DNA of 53,638 nucleotides from Cruorifilaria tuberocauda (lineage: Eukaryota > Nematoda > Chromadorea > Rhabditida > Onchocercidae), in the NCBI GenBank assembly GCA_013365365.1, contig JABVXU010000373.1, positions 1-53,638 of the forward strand. Reading direction: 5' to 3'. The position numbers and the translations under genes are program-made. The notes beneath the pieces are model-generated. The model did no database searches and was not told where the DNA came from. It was given only the letters and a program-made list of their open reading frames with translations. Every line of letters starts with the position of its first letter. Position 1 is the first letter of the stretch. Positions 13,275 to 26,503 of this stretch are shown one piece after another.

Positions 13275-14744
13275 TTAAAGCAATATTTTGTGTCAAAGTT
13301 TTAATAAATCAAATTCAATTATTATCGTAAATTACTGTAAAAATTATCAGAAATCTAAATAGGATGGGAAAAGTCAATGAAGTAAATTAGTCACTATTTA
13401 AGTAATACTATTTAGATGAGAATTCCTACAATAAAATCGTTTTTCTTCCACATGCTAATTTTCTTATCACAATATCAGTTCTATACTATTTTGCACTAAC
13501 TGGAAATGATATAACAATCAAACGATTTTTATTCTTCGTTAATTTTTAAGCATTTAAGCAATTAGTAATTTATAATTTATGGCTAAGATATTACATTTTA
13601 ATTTAATTATAATTTATGCATGAAATATATTTCAATAAAATAGTATCAGTCAAAGCAAAGAAGAGAAGGAAATCTATGCCGGATCATCACTATCAGACAT
13701 ATTTCCGGAACAGAAATACGGTATTGCATGCAATTCTGCAGCACAAATAAAAAAGTACGTGAAGAAAACTTTTTGAAATTTTCAAAAAAAGAAAGCAAGC
13801 AAAGATTCATTGATCGAAATGATAATAACTAATATAAAGAACAAAAATTATTAAAATCTCAAAGGTAGGAAGAGGATAGATTAAAAGTAAATTAGAAAAT
13901 TAGGAAAGAAGACAAAGAATTTCCTCGATGATTCCAAATTGAGAAAAGTTGCAATGAATTGAAATTTCTCATTTGAAATTTTGTTTTTTTTTCATGGGAA
14001 ATAACCGAAATAGAAATGAAAATGAAAATGGAATTAGAAAGAAAGGAATAACGGAAATGAACGATTAAATTTATTTTCAATTTCAAAGTATTCTAATAAA
14101 ATTTACAAATGTAAGAAAGAATTGAAAAGTTAATAAATGTGCTTTTTGAGCTTTGAAAGTTACAAAAAAGCATTTATCCTTTCTCTTAAGCTATTATGAC
14201 AAATATCAAATAGTATTCTCTCTCATTCTTCCATTTAGAATGAATAATTTTTCTTCTTAAAATTTAATTTGGCAGGAAATTGATTTGATTGACTAGAAAT
14301 TCGCTTATCAGGCTTATTTAATCATAAATTAATAAACAAATTGCTGGAGAAAAACAAATAAAATATCTCGAATAGCTTAAGAATTACTTTGAGAATAAGC
14401 TTGAGAATTTTTTTAGAATTTTTAAAATAGACTAATAATGGCGAAAGGAAATTTTAATGGAAAATTCTTTATCTGATAATATATTTTCCAGCTTGATAAT
14501 ATTATCAATGCAATAATTTATGATTTGCTAGATAATTAATTTCACAAATAGCTTCGTGAATTTGCAAATAAAAGTGCACGTATTTGTAAGTGCAAGTTTA
14601 AAATTTATAAATTGAGATTTAAAGCTTATGAAAATGAAGTTAAATTTTCTTTCAAGAAATAAAAATTAGTTGTAAAATCAAAAGAAGAATAAAAATCTAC
14701 CAATTAATGAATGATGAAAGGAAATTTTTCACTTTTAAATTATT

Positions 14745-14752
<8 letters not shown>

Positions 14753-14794
<42 letters not shown>
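14753..14794. repeat. (GA)n microsatellite
   Basis: The longest pure GA tract in the window, about 21 units. Confidence 0.95.
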
Positions 14795-14798
<4 letters not shown>

Positions 14799-17700
14799 CT
14801 ATAAATTCTAGCATTATCTTGTAGAGAGAATAAATCGGAAGGAATAAATTTCATGGATGGAATGGAAATCTTTTAGCCTATTTTTCTAAAACAATTAAAT
14901 CTCTCCTTTCCTTGTATCAGTTTAATGAATTATACAGAAAACAGACAAAAAAACAAAAAGATGTAAGAAAAAAAACTTTGAATTATTGATTAGAAAATTA
15001 AATTAAATGATACCTTTTTTTAAAAGGTAATGGTGATAAAAGGTGATGAATTAAAAGATGATGATATCTTTTGATAAGTTAATTTTTTGTAATCGAATAT
15101 TAAACGAATTCAGGTACAGCCAAACCGTTACATTTGTCGTATGCTAACTTTCCACTTATAAATTTTTTTCGTCTTTATTTTATCTCTTTTTTAAAATGAT
15201 AATTTATTTAGAGTAGAGTAATTTTTTAAATTAAATGATAAGGTGATATGATAGTGAATAAATTCATGCATAAAATGTAACAAACAAATAACTGCTTCAT
15301 CGAAATTTTGATTTTTTTAAAATGAATTGGTAAATTTAAAAGTTAAAATTAATTTTGCTAATTTGATTGCTTTTTTATTTTATTGAAAGGAAGATAAATT
15401 CCTTACTCGGCTCTGCGGACAGACTACCTTAGTGGAAAATATAACTTAATATAATTAACAATCTTAAGTTACTTGATATTGCTTGTTATACTGTGATGTT
15501 GGGACTGTTGAGATCGTCGGGATTAAGCTTTATTTTCAGCTCTCGAATGAATTCAATCAATATTTGATCATCACATTAAGTGTCCTCTATTCAGTACTAA
15601 GCATCATAATTATTACAGGTTAAAATAAGTTATAAAATTGACGTAACAATTAAACGGTTTATTGTTTCTTCATTAAGTTTCAATTTTCATATTTTAAGGA
15701 TAATTGATAACATAATTTCCTATTTTATTAAAATTTCATGAAAGAATTTGAATGAAATTGAATGATATAAATGGAATTTCAGTTTTCACCGAAATTTTAA
15801 TTCTTTCAATAAGAATAATTGGAGATTAATAGTAAATTTAAAAGTTAAAATTAGTTTTTGCTAATAAAAGCATTCAGCTTTCCTTTCAGCTATTCATGAT
15901 CATCAAATAAGTAAAAGTAAATGATGTAAAACAGATTACAGTGATTTCATTAATGATAAACTTGTTGGCGTACAAACAGTTTTGCGTGTATCGATGAGAA
16001 TGAATAATAACATTTGAAACAGTTAGCTAACATTTGAAATGTTAAACAACGATTGTTTTCTTTTTTTTAAATTGTCATTTTTTAAGTTTTAAAACAAATG
16101 AACTAGAGTAAAGTAATACACAATAAAGTAACTTATGCTAAATGAAAAAAATTATTTGGAATTTTTGGTTCTGTAGGAAGGAAAAGTTATGCTTAAGTAG
16201 GAAGCTTGTAAGAAGAAGTTATGCCTAAATATGAATAGAAATTTTACACTCTTTGAAAATTTAAATCAAATTGACGAGTGGTGACATCTTCACAAGAAAA
16301 GAAAAGCAAGAAATTTGATCTATTTTCTGCTATTTCAAAATATATTTCAAAGTTATTTCTAAAAAATCAAAACTTTTAGCTTGTTTTAGTCAATTTTAAA
16401 CTTGACAATCGTAAGTTTTAAATGTTTTGGCTGAAAATAAACATTTAAAAATAAAATAAAAGATGAATTTGAACAGTCAAGAAATAATCTAATTAAAATT
16501 CAAAGTTGTAAATAACGTAGAATAGATTATCATTCAAACAATGACTTATATAAAGTAACATAGAAATTACGTAATTTTTAATATTAGATATTATTTTAGG
16601 AATATCTGTTACGTAATTTACTTAATTAAACAAAATTTTTAGTTTAATTTCAAGTTTGGGCAATAAAAATTTTTCTTATAATTAATATATAAAAAAAAAG
16701 GATCTAAAATGGCACTTTTATTTCGTTTTCTCTTTGTTCAAAAGAAAATTAGAATAATTAATTGCATTACTAATTAGTAATATAATTAATATTCATGAAG
16801 TTTTTCATTTTTTCCCTTTGCAAAAAAGTGACGTTTGATGGAATTGATAACAAATTATTAGTAAAATGTAAGAGAAGCTCTTTGAAATGTTCACCTTTGA
16901 ACTGTTAGCTTTCAACTTTAGCTTCACCTAGAAAATGAAAACTTTCACTAACACAAGACTGATAAACTAACTCAAAAGTGCAAGAATATTGCAAAAATGA
17001 TTTAAATTAAAGAAAAAATATCGTTAGCTATTTGATTAAATACTTTTTTGATTTTGAATTTAATTCAAATTAGAGATTTTAAGTATATTTATCCATTTAA
17101 TTCATTAAATTGACTCATTTAAATGTATCGTTTAAATTATTTACAGCCTGAGAACATTTATGGTTTTTTTTTAATAATTTAAATTGCATTTAAATTTTTT
17201 TAAAGGAAAAATTTTGCTCCGTTCATAACAATAGTGGAGTAAATTTTGTTAGCATTAAGCATTAGCATGAAGCGATTACTAATTAACTTTTGAAAAATAC
17301 TCCTCACGAATACATTTTTTTAGAAAAAAAATAAGAAAAAATAAAATATGGCATTAAAAAATTTTCAATCAAGATAACAACAAGCTTAGAGTTATTGCCA
17401 AATTTGTCATGATTATCCCTGAGGCTAAAATGTGAGACTTTCTTTGCTTCTTGTTAAAGTTTAGATTGATAAAATTCAGAGATATTGAGGGTTGCATCGA
17501 TCGATTTGTTATATTATTTCCCTCTTTTGCAACTATTATATTACTTATTTGTTCATTGTAAGTAAATTAGGTAAATTGAACAATTCCTAAAATTAAATCT
17601 TATTTAATAAAATCTTGAAAATATATTTGTTTATTATTTGTAAAGTTCAACTAAAAAAAAGAAATCAGTGAAATGGAAGAGCATGATGAGAGTAAAGTAA

Positions 17701-19190
17701 ACATTTCAGTGTTGGATATGATTAATTATTCCATTTATCTTATTTTAGCTGAAATTCCGACTGTTTCAAGTTTCAGTTTTTCCTTTACAAATGATTATTC
17801 GAATTTGGGATTTGTGTTACGAAGAAATTACTGAATTCTATTTATTTGTTGTGAGGGAATTTTGGAATAATAAATTAAATTTATTGAAGAAAATATTGTT
17901 TTAAATATTTGAATAAATTGCATTAAATATATTAGCTATTAACAAAGAATAGTTATAAAATACTTAATACAAATTTTACTGATAATATTTATATTTATTT
18001 AGTATTTATTATACTTATTGAATTTTTGTTTAATATTGATAATATTGATAATATTTATTGAAATTTTCATAAAATTTTAAATAAAATAAACAGTCATTAA
18101 ACAATCATTCAGTAATTTCCATAAATAATCAATAATTAACTTTCTGATCAAATCATCAAAATTCTCAATTTTGAAAATCGTATAAGGTTTGAATATTTTT
18201 CAAATTGGTTAAAAATTGGCTATTGGTTAAAAGATTCTAAAACAAACGAAGGAAGGAAACTCCATTCAAGTTCAGAGTTCATAGGATTTCAGAGACTTGC
18301 CATTGTTTCAAATAATTGCTATCGCAAATATATATATTTAAAAAAAAAAAATGAAAAATTGACTAAAAGACTTTCATGCGATGAAATGCTCTCTCAAGCA
18401 AAAATGAAAATTGATGAAGAATTGAAAATGAAATTAAATTATCGTTATCAGCTTAATCAGTTTTTAAATCGCAGAATAATAAATCTTTTAGCATCAAAAA
18501 AGAAAGGAGAAAATTATAAAATAACTCACCAAAAATCATTATTTCAAAATAACAAAATTCAAAATGAAAAATATCAATTTGAATATATACTATAAAATAA
18601 TATTTCGCTTTTCAAAAAAAAATTTCTTTTCAAAAGGAAATTTTTATTCTTTTCAATAAATTTTTAAACTTATTCATTTAACAAGAAAAATAGCCAAAAA
18701 AGAGATTAAAAATTGTTATTTTCCTCTCTTTTTTAAAGAGGAAAATATTTTGAAAATTTTCACTTCAATGAAAAGAAAAAATTGGTTTAAGCCTTCCTTA
18801 ATTTCCTTCTTTTGCTATTTAATTTTTAATTTTTTCAATTGAATTCCGGAAAAAGTTCGAAAATTTATTTAAAAAAAAATCTGACAAGTAAATGTAGTCG
18901 AGAAGAAGATACGATAATTTTATTGCAAATATTCAACGATAACAAATAATTTATTGCAATTCATTATAAATAGCAAAAGAAATAAACATTGGAAAGGAAA
19001 AAAGAAAAAAATTTTATTGAATATTTTATTTTGTTGTTGAAAAACTTTTCGGAAATAAAATTTCAAATCATAAAAATTATAATAATTATACCTGACAAAG
19101 GAAAAAAAAGAAAGGAAGAAATAGTTGGAAGAAAAATTAATGGAAACTTTTATTCATTTTAACAAAATTATCATAATTTTTAGAAATCTC

Positions 19191-19223
19191 TTTCTCTCTC
19201 TCTCTCTCTCTCTCCCTCTCTCT
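19191..19223. repeat. (CT)n microsatellite
   Basis: Lies about 500 bp downstream of the calponin-like stop codon. Confidence 0.95.
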
Positions 19224-19719
19224 TTATCTTCCTTTATTCTCTTGTTTTCTTTTTTTTCCTTGTCTGTTTTTTTACATTTTCATTCTTTTCCATAATTTTA
19301 TTTCAACAATTTTTATTTCTTTTTCTACTATAAGATTTCGAATAAAACCTTAAAATGATGGAGAACTGGAACAAGTAATAATCTCTAAGCAAATTTTAAA
19401 TTAAAATATCTTGTTCATCTATAATAATCGATACCGGATATCAGTAGGATTAACCGGATTGTACCGTACATCTTTCATAAACTCTTAAAATATCCATATA
19501 TTCAACTTGAATATAAATATCTTTTATCATTCATATACATGTACGGAAATTGATAATTAAAAATAATATCAGAATATCCGGCAAAAAAATAAAAACTTTC
19601 TGCTGTAATATTCAAGATCAATATTAATTATTACATAATACTTTCAAATATATAATTATGAAATAAGTAACAGTAACAATCACAAAAAAGTATACTAAAC
19701 TTCATTTAATAGTAAAGTT

Positions 19720-22700
19720 TTAGCTTTCCGGTTTAATTTGCCTTGTCAAACCGTACGGTGTCATACCTTTCTGCGAAGCGCATTTATTTGTACCGTATTG
19801 TAATGGAATTACCATTTCACCACGACGTATCACTGATTCCGGAAAAAAACGTGGACGACCCTGGGAAAGTTTCACAACCCATGACGGAAGTGGTACAGGT
19901 GCATTTTTTGATTGAGCCTGAAAAAAGAATAGTACAATAATTTTCTTCTAGATTTAAAAATTTGCAAATTTCGATAAATTTGAAATAATTTTAATATTGG
20001 AATATTGCACTTTTAAATATAATTATAAATTTATAAATGCTTTGTGAAATACAAAAGAAAGTTGATAGTAATCATTAATTAGATACGGTTAAAGAGTGAT
20101 AAGAAATAATTAATGATAATAATTGTCAGTTCGATGAGATTAAAAGAAATAATATGTATTTTAGAAGATTAAATAAATAAATAATTGATAAATGAAATTT
20201 CCAGTGATAAAAATGGAAGGAAATTATCAGATACTTATCAATAGTTTCATTCCTCTTCCACATTCTTAGCAGAGAGCTAAAATATTTTAAAGTATTTTAC
20301 AAGTTGTATAGGTTGAAATTTAAATTGCATAGGTTGAAGTAAATAGCAATTAAGCATATTTTAAAGCTCCTGATAAATTATAACAGCTAAAATAAAATTT
20401 AAACAAATAATATATCAATTTTTGCATTGCATATATTACAGATCGTTGTAGGATTTAAAAGCCAATTAATTGAGCTTAAAACAATTGAAACTTGTAAGTA
20501 ATGAAGTAAATAAATGAATTAATTTGCATACCACAGCAGCTAATGCCCTCAGGCATTCGATTACTTTATAGCATTGTTTATTTTCATATAAATCAACTGT
20601 CTGAAAACATGAAATTTCCGGAACACCGTATGCTTTAATTGCATCCAGAAAGTTGCTTATATTTTCCATCTGTAATAACAATATATATGAAACTTTTCTG
20701 GACGGAAAACAATTTTACGGAATCATTTCATCAGATGATTATATGATTAGTACCGCGATATATATATATATATCGAAGTAATTGTATTAAAAAATGCATT
20801 GTGATAAACATTCTCTTTCTCTCTCTCTCTCTTCCTTTCTCTCTCTTTCTATTTTTATCTGATAATTGATAAAATTTTTCAATCAAATTTCATTAATTAC
20901 CTTATGGAAAGGCATTTTAGGTTTAGCATTATATGGTAATGCATTTGTTTTATCCAATAATCGATTCATTAAACTGAAATGAGCCAAATTAGGAAGCAAA
21001 AAAAAAAGAAAACGGAATAGAATATGTTTCGATTTTACGGCATTTTTCCATTTACCTGATTTCAATCTCAATTTCAATCGCTCTGATTTCAATGCATTTT
21101 ATTGAAAAGTGCCCTTTTGATCTTTTCTTCCGGAAACGAAAAAAGAACGATAAAATTTTTAAGGAATTAGAAACCGGAAAAAACATTTCATCAAATATTT
21201 CATTTAATATCAAATAATTAACATTTTATAATTTTAGCTAATTTAAAACTAAAACATTTTTAATATTTTCTCAAATATCAATGATATTCGAGAGATATTT
21301 TAATTTTTTTTAACTTTCAATCAATCAATTCAATTAATAAATTTCAATTGCTTCAAATATCAATAATTTGACATTTTGTCAAATTTCTTTTTAAAAAAAA
21401 AGTGAAATGAGGGAAAGAAGAACTCACACGCATAATTGCGTACCATCCTTAAGTGCATCAGCAACATCTTGAGCAGTCTCGAAAGTTGACGGATCCTTAT
21501 CAAACTGTAAATTTGTTGCTTGCTCAATCCAAAATAGCACTTCCTGTGCTTCTTCAATACTGAATCGTGCTTGATTCTGTAATTTTAAACTTTATCATAA
21601 TCACATCATCGATCTGATAATTTGATAATAATAATTTCAGTTTTCCTCCTTCATTGAATAATTTACATTTTGTATTAAATTTCAAATAATTCTAAGAAAA
21701 ATGATTTAATTATCATTATTATCATTGTTATCGTTATCATTACTGTTATCACTACTATCAATACTATCACTGTTATCATTATTATTATTAATCATTCTAC
21801 TTTGAGTTACTAATTGGTGACATCCATTTAAAGATATTAAATTCTTCTAAGTTATCTCTCTTTGATGCAAATATATTTAGAATTGAGATAATTATTGTAG
21901 ACGAAATATAGGCCATAAAATATGTTATTTTTATTGAAATTAATGCTGAAATTGTTGTTATTATATGGTAATTTAAATATTTGATAGGGTAAATTATTTC
22001 AGTATTCAATAATGACCTGTTTCAGAAATTGAATATTATCAAATACACTGTTTACTGTACAGGTAGTACAATCAAATAGGACCATAAAGTTGAATGGATC
22101 TCTGATTAAGAGAAATGTTTAAATTTCATTGATATATTTTGAATGGAGAAAAGCAAATAATAACCGATTAGATAATTGTCGTAAAAGAGATATTCTATGT
22201 AAATTTTATTAAACGATATGATCAAATTCTAATATTTTGATAGAAATTATATTAAACTATAAAATTACTAATAATAAGTTAGAGGATAACTATTTAAATT
22301 GTTAACTTTTCTAATATCAAAGATTATTAATTGTTCACTCTTCTAATTTCAAAAGATAATTTAATATTATCAAATAACTGTTAATTTTTCTAATTTTAAA
22401 AAGTAATTGAATCTTATCAAATAACTGTTAATCTTTCTAATTTTAAAGGATAATTGAATCTTATCAAATAATTGCTAACTTTTCTAATTTCAAAAAATGA
22501 TTGAATTAGCAGTATCATCCTTCTGCTTCTTCTCTTTCTTCTATTATTTCGAAAAATTTCATTAGTGTATTATTAATAAAAGATTAAATCAAATACTTAT
22601 AAGTAATTAGCTAAAGTTGCTGGTGAAAAAAAAACTTTTTTTCTTTAATGTAATAAATAATTAATGATTGTATTATGGAAGAAAGTTATAGGAGGAATTT

Positions 22701-25700
22701 TAACAAAGAAATTATGAATTTGATAAATCTAAATATATCGGAGAAAAAAAAGACTGTTTTTTTTTTCCTGAGAAAAGCTCTTTTCTTCTCATTTCTCTTT
22801 TCGGTTTTTTTTCCGGGCGGAATACCTTTTCGTATCTTTCCATTTTTAGGATAAAAAATAAAAATACAACAAAGATAGTAATTAATGAAGGAAAAGTGAC
22901 GATAAAAGATAAATTGAATTTATACGTCAATTTCTCCCTTTTCCACTTTTTTTTCCCTTCATTTTTTTTTCTTTTATTGTTTGAGCAAACATTTGCTTTT
23001 GTTTGAGTAAAAGGAGAAAATGAAGAGAAAGGAAGGAAATGATAGATATTTATTTACACAGAAAACGATCACTTCAATTTCTCGCCCTTTTTTTTATTCA
23101 ATTTTTCTCTTTCAGTTCATTAGTATGAATCATAAAAGGTTTTCTTTTTTCCTGAAATCAAATTCTCTCAACCGTACATATCGAAATAATTCAAATTTAC
23201 AATTTATTTATTTTATTTGTTTATTTTTTCAAATACTTTCAAACTGCTAATTTTTTTTTCTTTGTATAAATTTGATTTATAATAATTTGAACAGTATTTT
23301 CGTACTTATCGTTTTTCGTCTTTTTTTTTTTGATATTACTTTTCTCTTCTAACTCTATTTTACAATTGCTTTTGTTTTTTCCTTTTCTTACTTTCAAGTT
23401 ATGGCGAATAAAATTGAATTGAAAAATCGAATATAATAAATCATTGAAAAGTGAATATAAGTTCATCAATTTTCAATTTCGAAATGATAAATTAATATTT
23501 GTGGGAATATTTGATAAGTAATAGATTAGATTAGACAAAGTTAAACAAGTTAAGCAGAGTAGTAATGTTCACTTTCATTTAATTATTAATGAAGAATAAA
23601 GAAACGAAAGAGCATTGAAGTGAATGGAATGCATGAAGGAAGAAAAGGAAGAAAGAATGATAAACTTAACAATTTTACTTTTTATTTTTAAGTTCTTTAT
23701 TGGTACGGTAGGATGAAAAATAAACTTTTCTTGACAAAATATTCCTTTTATTTCGAGGAAGAAAAAAATGCAAAAAGTTTTTCAAATCAGTTAATCGCTG
23801 ACTTTCAATCATTCTATAAATATTACAGTATCATCCATAAGACTGTAACGACCAAAAAAAAAAGAAAGGGAAAATGTAAAAATTATCAAATGTTTCATAT
23901 ATCATCATTCACATTTATCACTTTCATTTCATTTTACCTTATTATCAAAGTTAACTTTTCCACTTTAACAATTTACTTCAACTTTTTTCTCTTTGATGAT
24001 AAAACTAAAAAATTACAATTTCTCTCTCATTCATCAAATTTAAACGTTTAGACTAATAATAGTTTCGGCCTTTCATTTTCCACTTTTTCTCTTCTACTCT
24101 TATCAAAATTTTTCTTTTTTTTTTTGAATAGTTTGAAGAGTGAAATAAATTTGTACAGCGTATTGTTATTTGACGATATGACAGTAAATTGAGCAAGATA
24201 ATTCGAGAAGTGAATGGTTAAATTAACCTTGACGCAAGATTTAAGGTGAAAGCGGTGGGGTGCGGGGAAGATACAGCAGTAGGAGCACTGCAAGGGGTCA
24301 ACCCTACTGTTGACCTGCCAAATCATTGTAATCATTTCGAAACTGTTGTATTTCTTTCATTCTATTAGCAACAAACTGGTATATTTGGGTTAATATTTAA
24401 GGTGAAAACGGGGAGTGCGAGGGAGTAAAGATACAGCAGCACTCTACAAGAGGTCAACCCTACTGTTGACCTGCCAAATCATTGTAATCATTTCGAAACT
24501 GTTGTGTTTCTTTCATTCTATTAGCAACAAACTTGAGTTAATCAGTGGAAAAAATTTTTCCAATCAATTTCCGATAGATCAAATTATCATCTTCATATTG
24601 CTTAATTTTCTGATCATGAAATTACTATTTCTGAATCGTTAAGTTAATTAGCAATCATGATATTAAAAATGCAAATAGTAATTTACACGCTGAAAAAAAT
24701 TGGATTTAATTTCACTTTTGATATTTTAATCTAATTTAAAAAATTCACAAGCTTCTTACAACAACTCTTATAGCTTCTTACAATTCATCCTACAACTTAC
24801 AGCTTTATCAAATAAGTCATATGAGGAAATGACAAGAGATTGAAATTATTTGCATATCAGAAATGAATTGAAAACATGGAAAGCATCATATCACAATATT
24901 ATCAAATCAAATTTCAAACCTGATATTGGTGAACTTTTTAACTGTATGATTTACATATTTCATGAACCATGTAAATTAAAAAAAAAATTTTTTTCTTTAT
25001 TTCATAGAAATCATGTCAGGAAAAAAAAATTCTGTAAATAAATTTTAACTGGTTTTTGTTGTCCCAATTCGGTGAAATAAATTCGTCGTCAAATCATTGA
25101 AGTGAAATTAAGCGTAAATAACTATGAATTTACAAACGATAAATTTATAGCAATTCAAAAATACTTGTAAATAGATAGGAAGAAATGGAACAATTAAAAT
25201 GAATGATAGACATGAACTATTAGATAGATTACAAATTATTGTAATCAGCTAGCTTAGACTTAAGTAAATGATTGACAGTTATCAAATGAATTCTCTTATT
25301 GAATTTAGATTGAAATTTTTATTGCAGTAATATAAACCTAATGTATTTAATAATATATTCTATTCAATAAGCTTTTTTTTTAAATATCAACAATTAATTC
25401 AACTATACTGCATTATTTTATATTAATTACGTAACTTGCTATCTAATATATTAAAATGGTATACGTGACGGGCATGGACACGTGATAATTTGTATTACTC
25501 AAAAGGCTATCTTGAATATAGAAGGAGTTTAATATCTTAATGACCTTATTGATCTTAATTATCTTAATTCCATTTAATAAGTTTTTTTTTTAATATCAAC
25601 AATTCAAATACATAGCACTACTTTTTACTTACGTAACTAACTATCTAATATATGAAAACCAAAATAACAGTAACCGATTAAACATTTTAATAAGCTGAAA

Positions 25701-26142
25701 AATATTGACAGTATTTACGAGTAAACTTGAAACTGGAAAATACTGGAAAATAGTGATATACCAGTGATATATCAGTGATATATCAGTAAACTGGAAAATA
25801 CTGATATGTCAAAAATCTTTCAATATCTATTTATACATGCCATCTATTCATAGTTATATTTAAAATCTTTAAAATCTATATATAACAGATATATAATTAA
25901 TCTAAATAATATGTTTAAAAAATTTTTTTAATTCATAAGAATTTCAGTGGAAAAAATTATAATAATGTTTAGGAAATATTTTCTTTTGTACATTCTAACA
26001 AATTTTGCTTTTTTTTTTCTTTGCATAATTATATTGAAGATGAAGATTAAAAAAAATTTTTTTTAAGAATTTTTGAAAAGAAGAAACTTACTTTTCTTTC
26101 CAATTCTCGGCTAAGGCCATAACTTGGCCCATGATTGGCCAT
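19720..26142 (-). CDS. Single-repeat calponin/transgelin-like protein (5 exons, 202 aa)
   Basis: Actin-binding muscle protein of the calponin/transgelin (SM22, insect Mp20) family. Exons: 26142-26092, 21576-21428, 20973-20901, 20669-20532, 19917-19720; phases close to 203 codons with TAA. Residues 1-17 read MANHGPSYGLSRELERK, a start typical of nematode calponin-like proteins. Residues about 26-140 form one calponin-homology domain: FSIEEAQEVLFWIEQ, LKDGTQLC, LMNRLLDK, then MENISNFLDAIKAYGV with FQTVDLYE. After a Pro/Arg-rich linker, residues about 171-196 are one calponin repeat (VIPLQYGTNKCASQKGMTPY), followed by a short tail. The family member binds F-actin through the repeat and is cytoplasmic. 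Oddities: intron 1 is 4.5 kb, far longer than the other three (231-614 nt), and holds a 156-bp hairpin-bearing duplication. A cluster of AACCGAT motifs lies 360-630 bp upstream of the start codon. The first exon was chosen because its donor (AAA|GTAAGT) is in phase and the peptide fits the family; it is the least certain junction because of the distance. Confidence 0.92.
20756..20775. repeat. 20-bp perfect AT palindrome
   Basis: CG(AT)8CG is self-complementary over its whole length. It lies in the intron between calponin-like exons 3 and 4. Confidence 0.9.
20813..20850. repeat. (CT)n microsatellite in calponin intron
   Basis: Interrupted CT tract just downstream of the 5' splice site of the intron between exons 3 and 4. 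Confidence 0.95.
21712..21792. repeat. (ATT/ATC)n tract in calponin intron 1
   Basis: Triplet tract about 135 bp inside the 5' end of the 4.5-kb intron. Confidence 0.9.
22290..22505. repeat. About 60-bp degenerate tandem repeat
   Basis: Four units of the type CTGTTAATTTTTCTAATTTTAAA...TTGAATCTTATCAAATAA occur in intron 1 of the calponin-like gene. Confidence 0.7.
24239..24533. repeat. 156-bp tandem duplication with conserved hairpin
   Basis: Two 139-bp copies (24239-24377 and 24395-24533) differ mostly in the first 60 bp and are almost identical over the last 80. Each holds an inverted repeat: GGTCAAC, a 6-nt loop, GTTGACC at 24296-24315, and an 8-bp stem with the same loop at 24451-24472. 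It is more GC-rich than its surroundings and sits in intron 1 of the calponin-like gene. No coding frame is shared by the copies. Confidence 0.9.
25362..25655. repeat. Diverged direct duplication, 210 bp apart
   Basis: TTCAATAAG followed by a T-run, ATATCAACAATT and then TACGTAACT...CTATCTAATATAT occurs at 25362-25450 and again at 25572-25655. It lies in intron 1 of the calponin-like gene. An ACGTG...CACGT inverted pair lies between the copies near 25460-25485. Confidence 0.75.
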
Positions 26143-26451
26143 GATAGTATTTGCTTATCAATCACTTCTTGATAACACCGATATGTAATAATTCGATAAT
26201 ATTTCTTTTCCTTACTTTTTTTTCCTCTTTTTATGGGAGAAAATGAATTTCAATAAAGTAACATATAAAAAAAGGAGAAAGAATTAAAAAATTTTGAGAA
26301 TAAAACTCATACTTCACGTTACAAATATGAGTTTTATATATATATATTTACGAATTGGTAGTTCAATCTATTTTATTATTATTATTGTCCACTAAAATAG
26401 GAAGTGAATGGACATTCTGATGGAATAATGATTGTAGTATCGTAGTATCGT

Positions 26452-26501
26452 AGTAGTAGTAGTAGTAGTAGTAATAGTAGAAGTAGTAATAGTAGTAGTA
26501 G
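26452..26501. repeat. (GTA)n microsatellite, interrupted
   Basis: Runs of GTA with AAT and AAG interruptions lie just beside the AACCGAT cluster. The minus-strand open frame across it is a low-complexity artefact of Thr codons. Confidence 0.9.
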
Positions 26502-26503
26502 CA

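Larger units (their letters stand above)
8685..19719. other. 11-kb interval between DMSR and calponin genes
   Basis: No gene could be assembled. It holds three microsatellites and several weak coding patches: 11252-11354 (+), 13640-13776 (both strands), 15489-15575 (-), 17673-17834 (+) and 18386-18595 (+). They are described as findings; they may be exons of an unrecognised gene or chance open frames. Confidence 0.5.

Noticed and set aside
23713..24051. Plus-strand 112-codon frame in calponin intron 1
   Set aside because: Lys/Phe/Asn-rich translation typical of AT-rich noncoding DNA, no splice sites, no recognisable motif.
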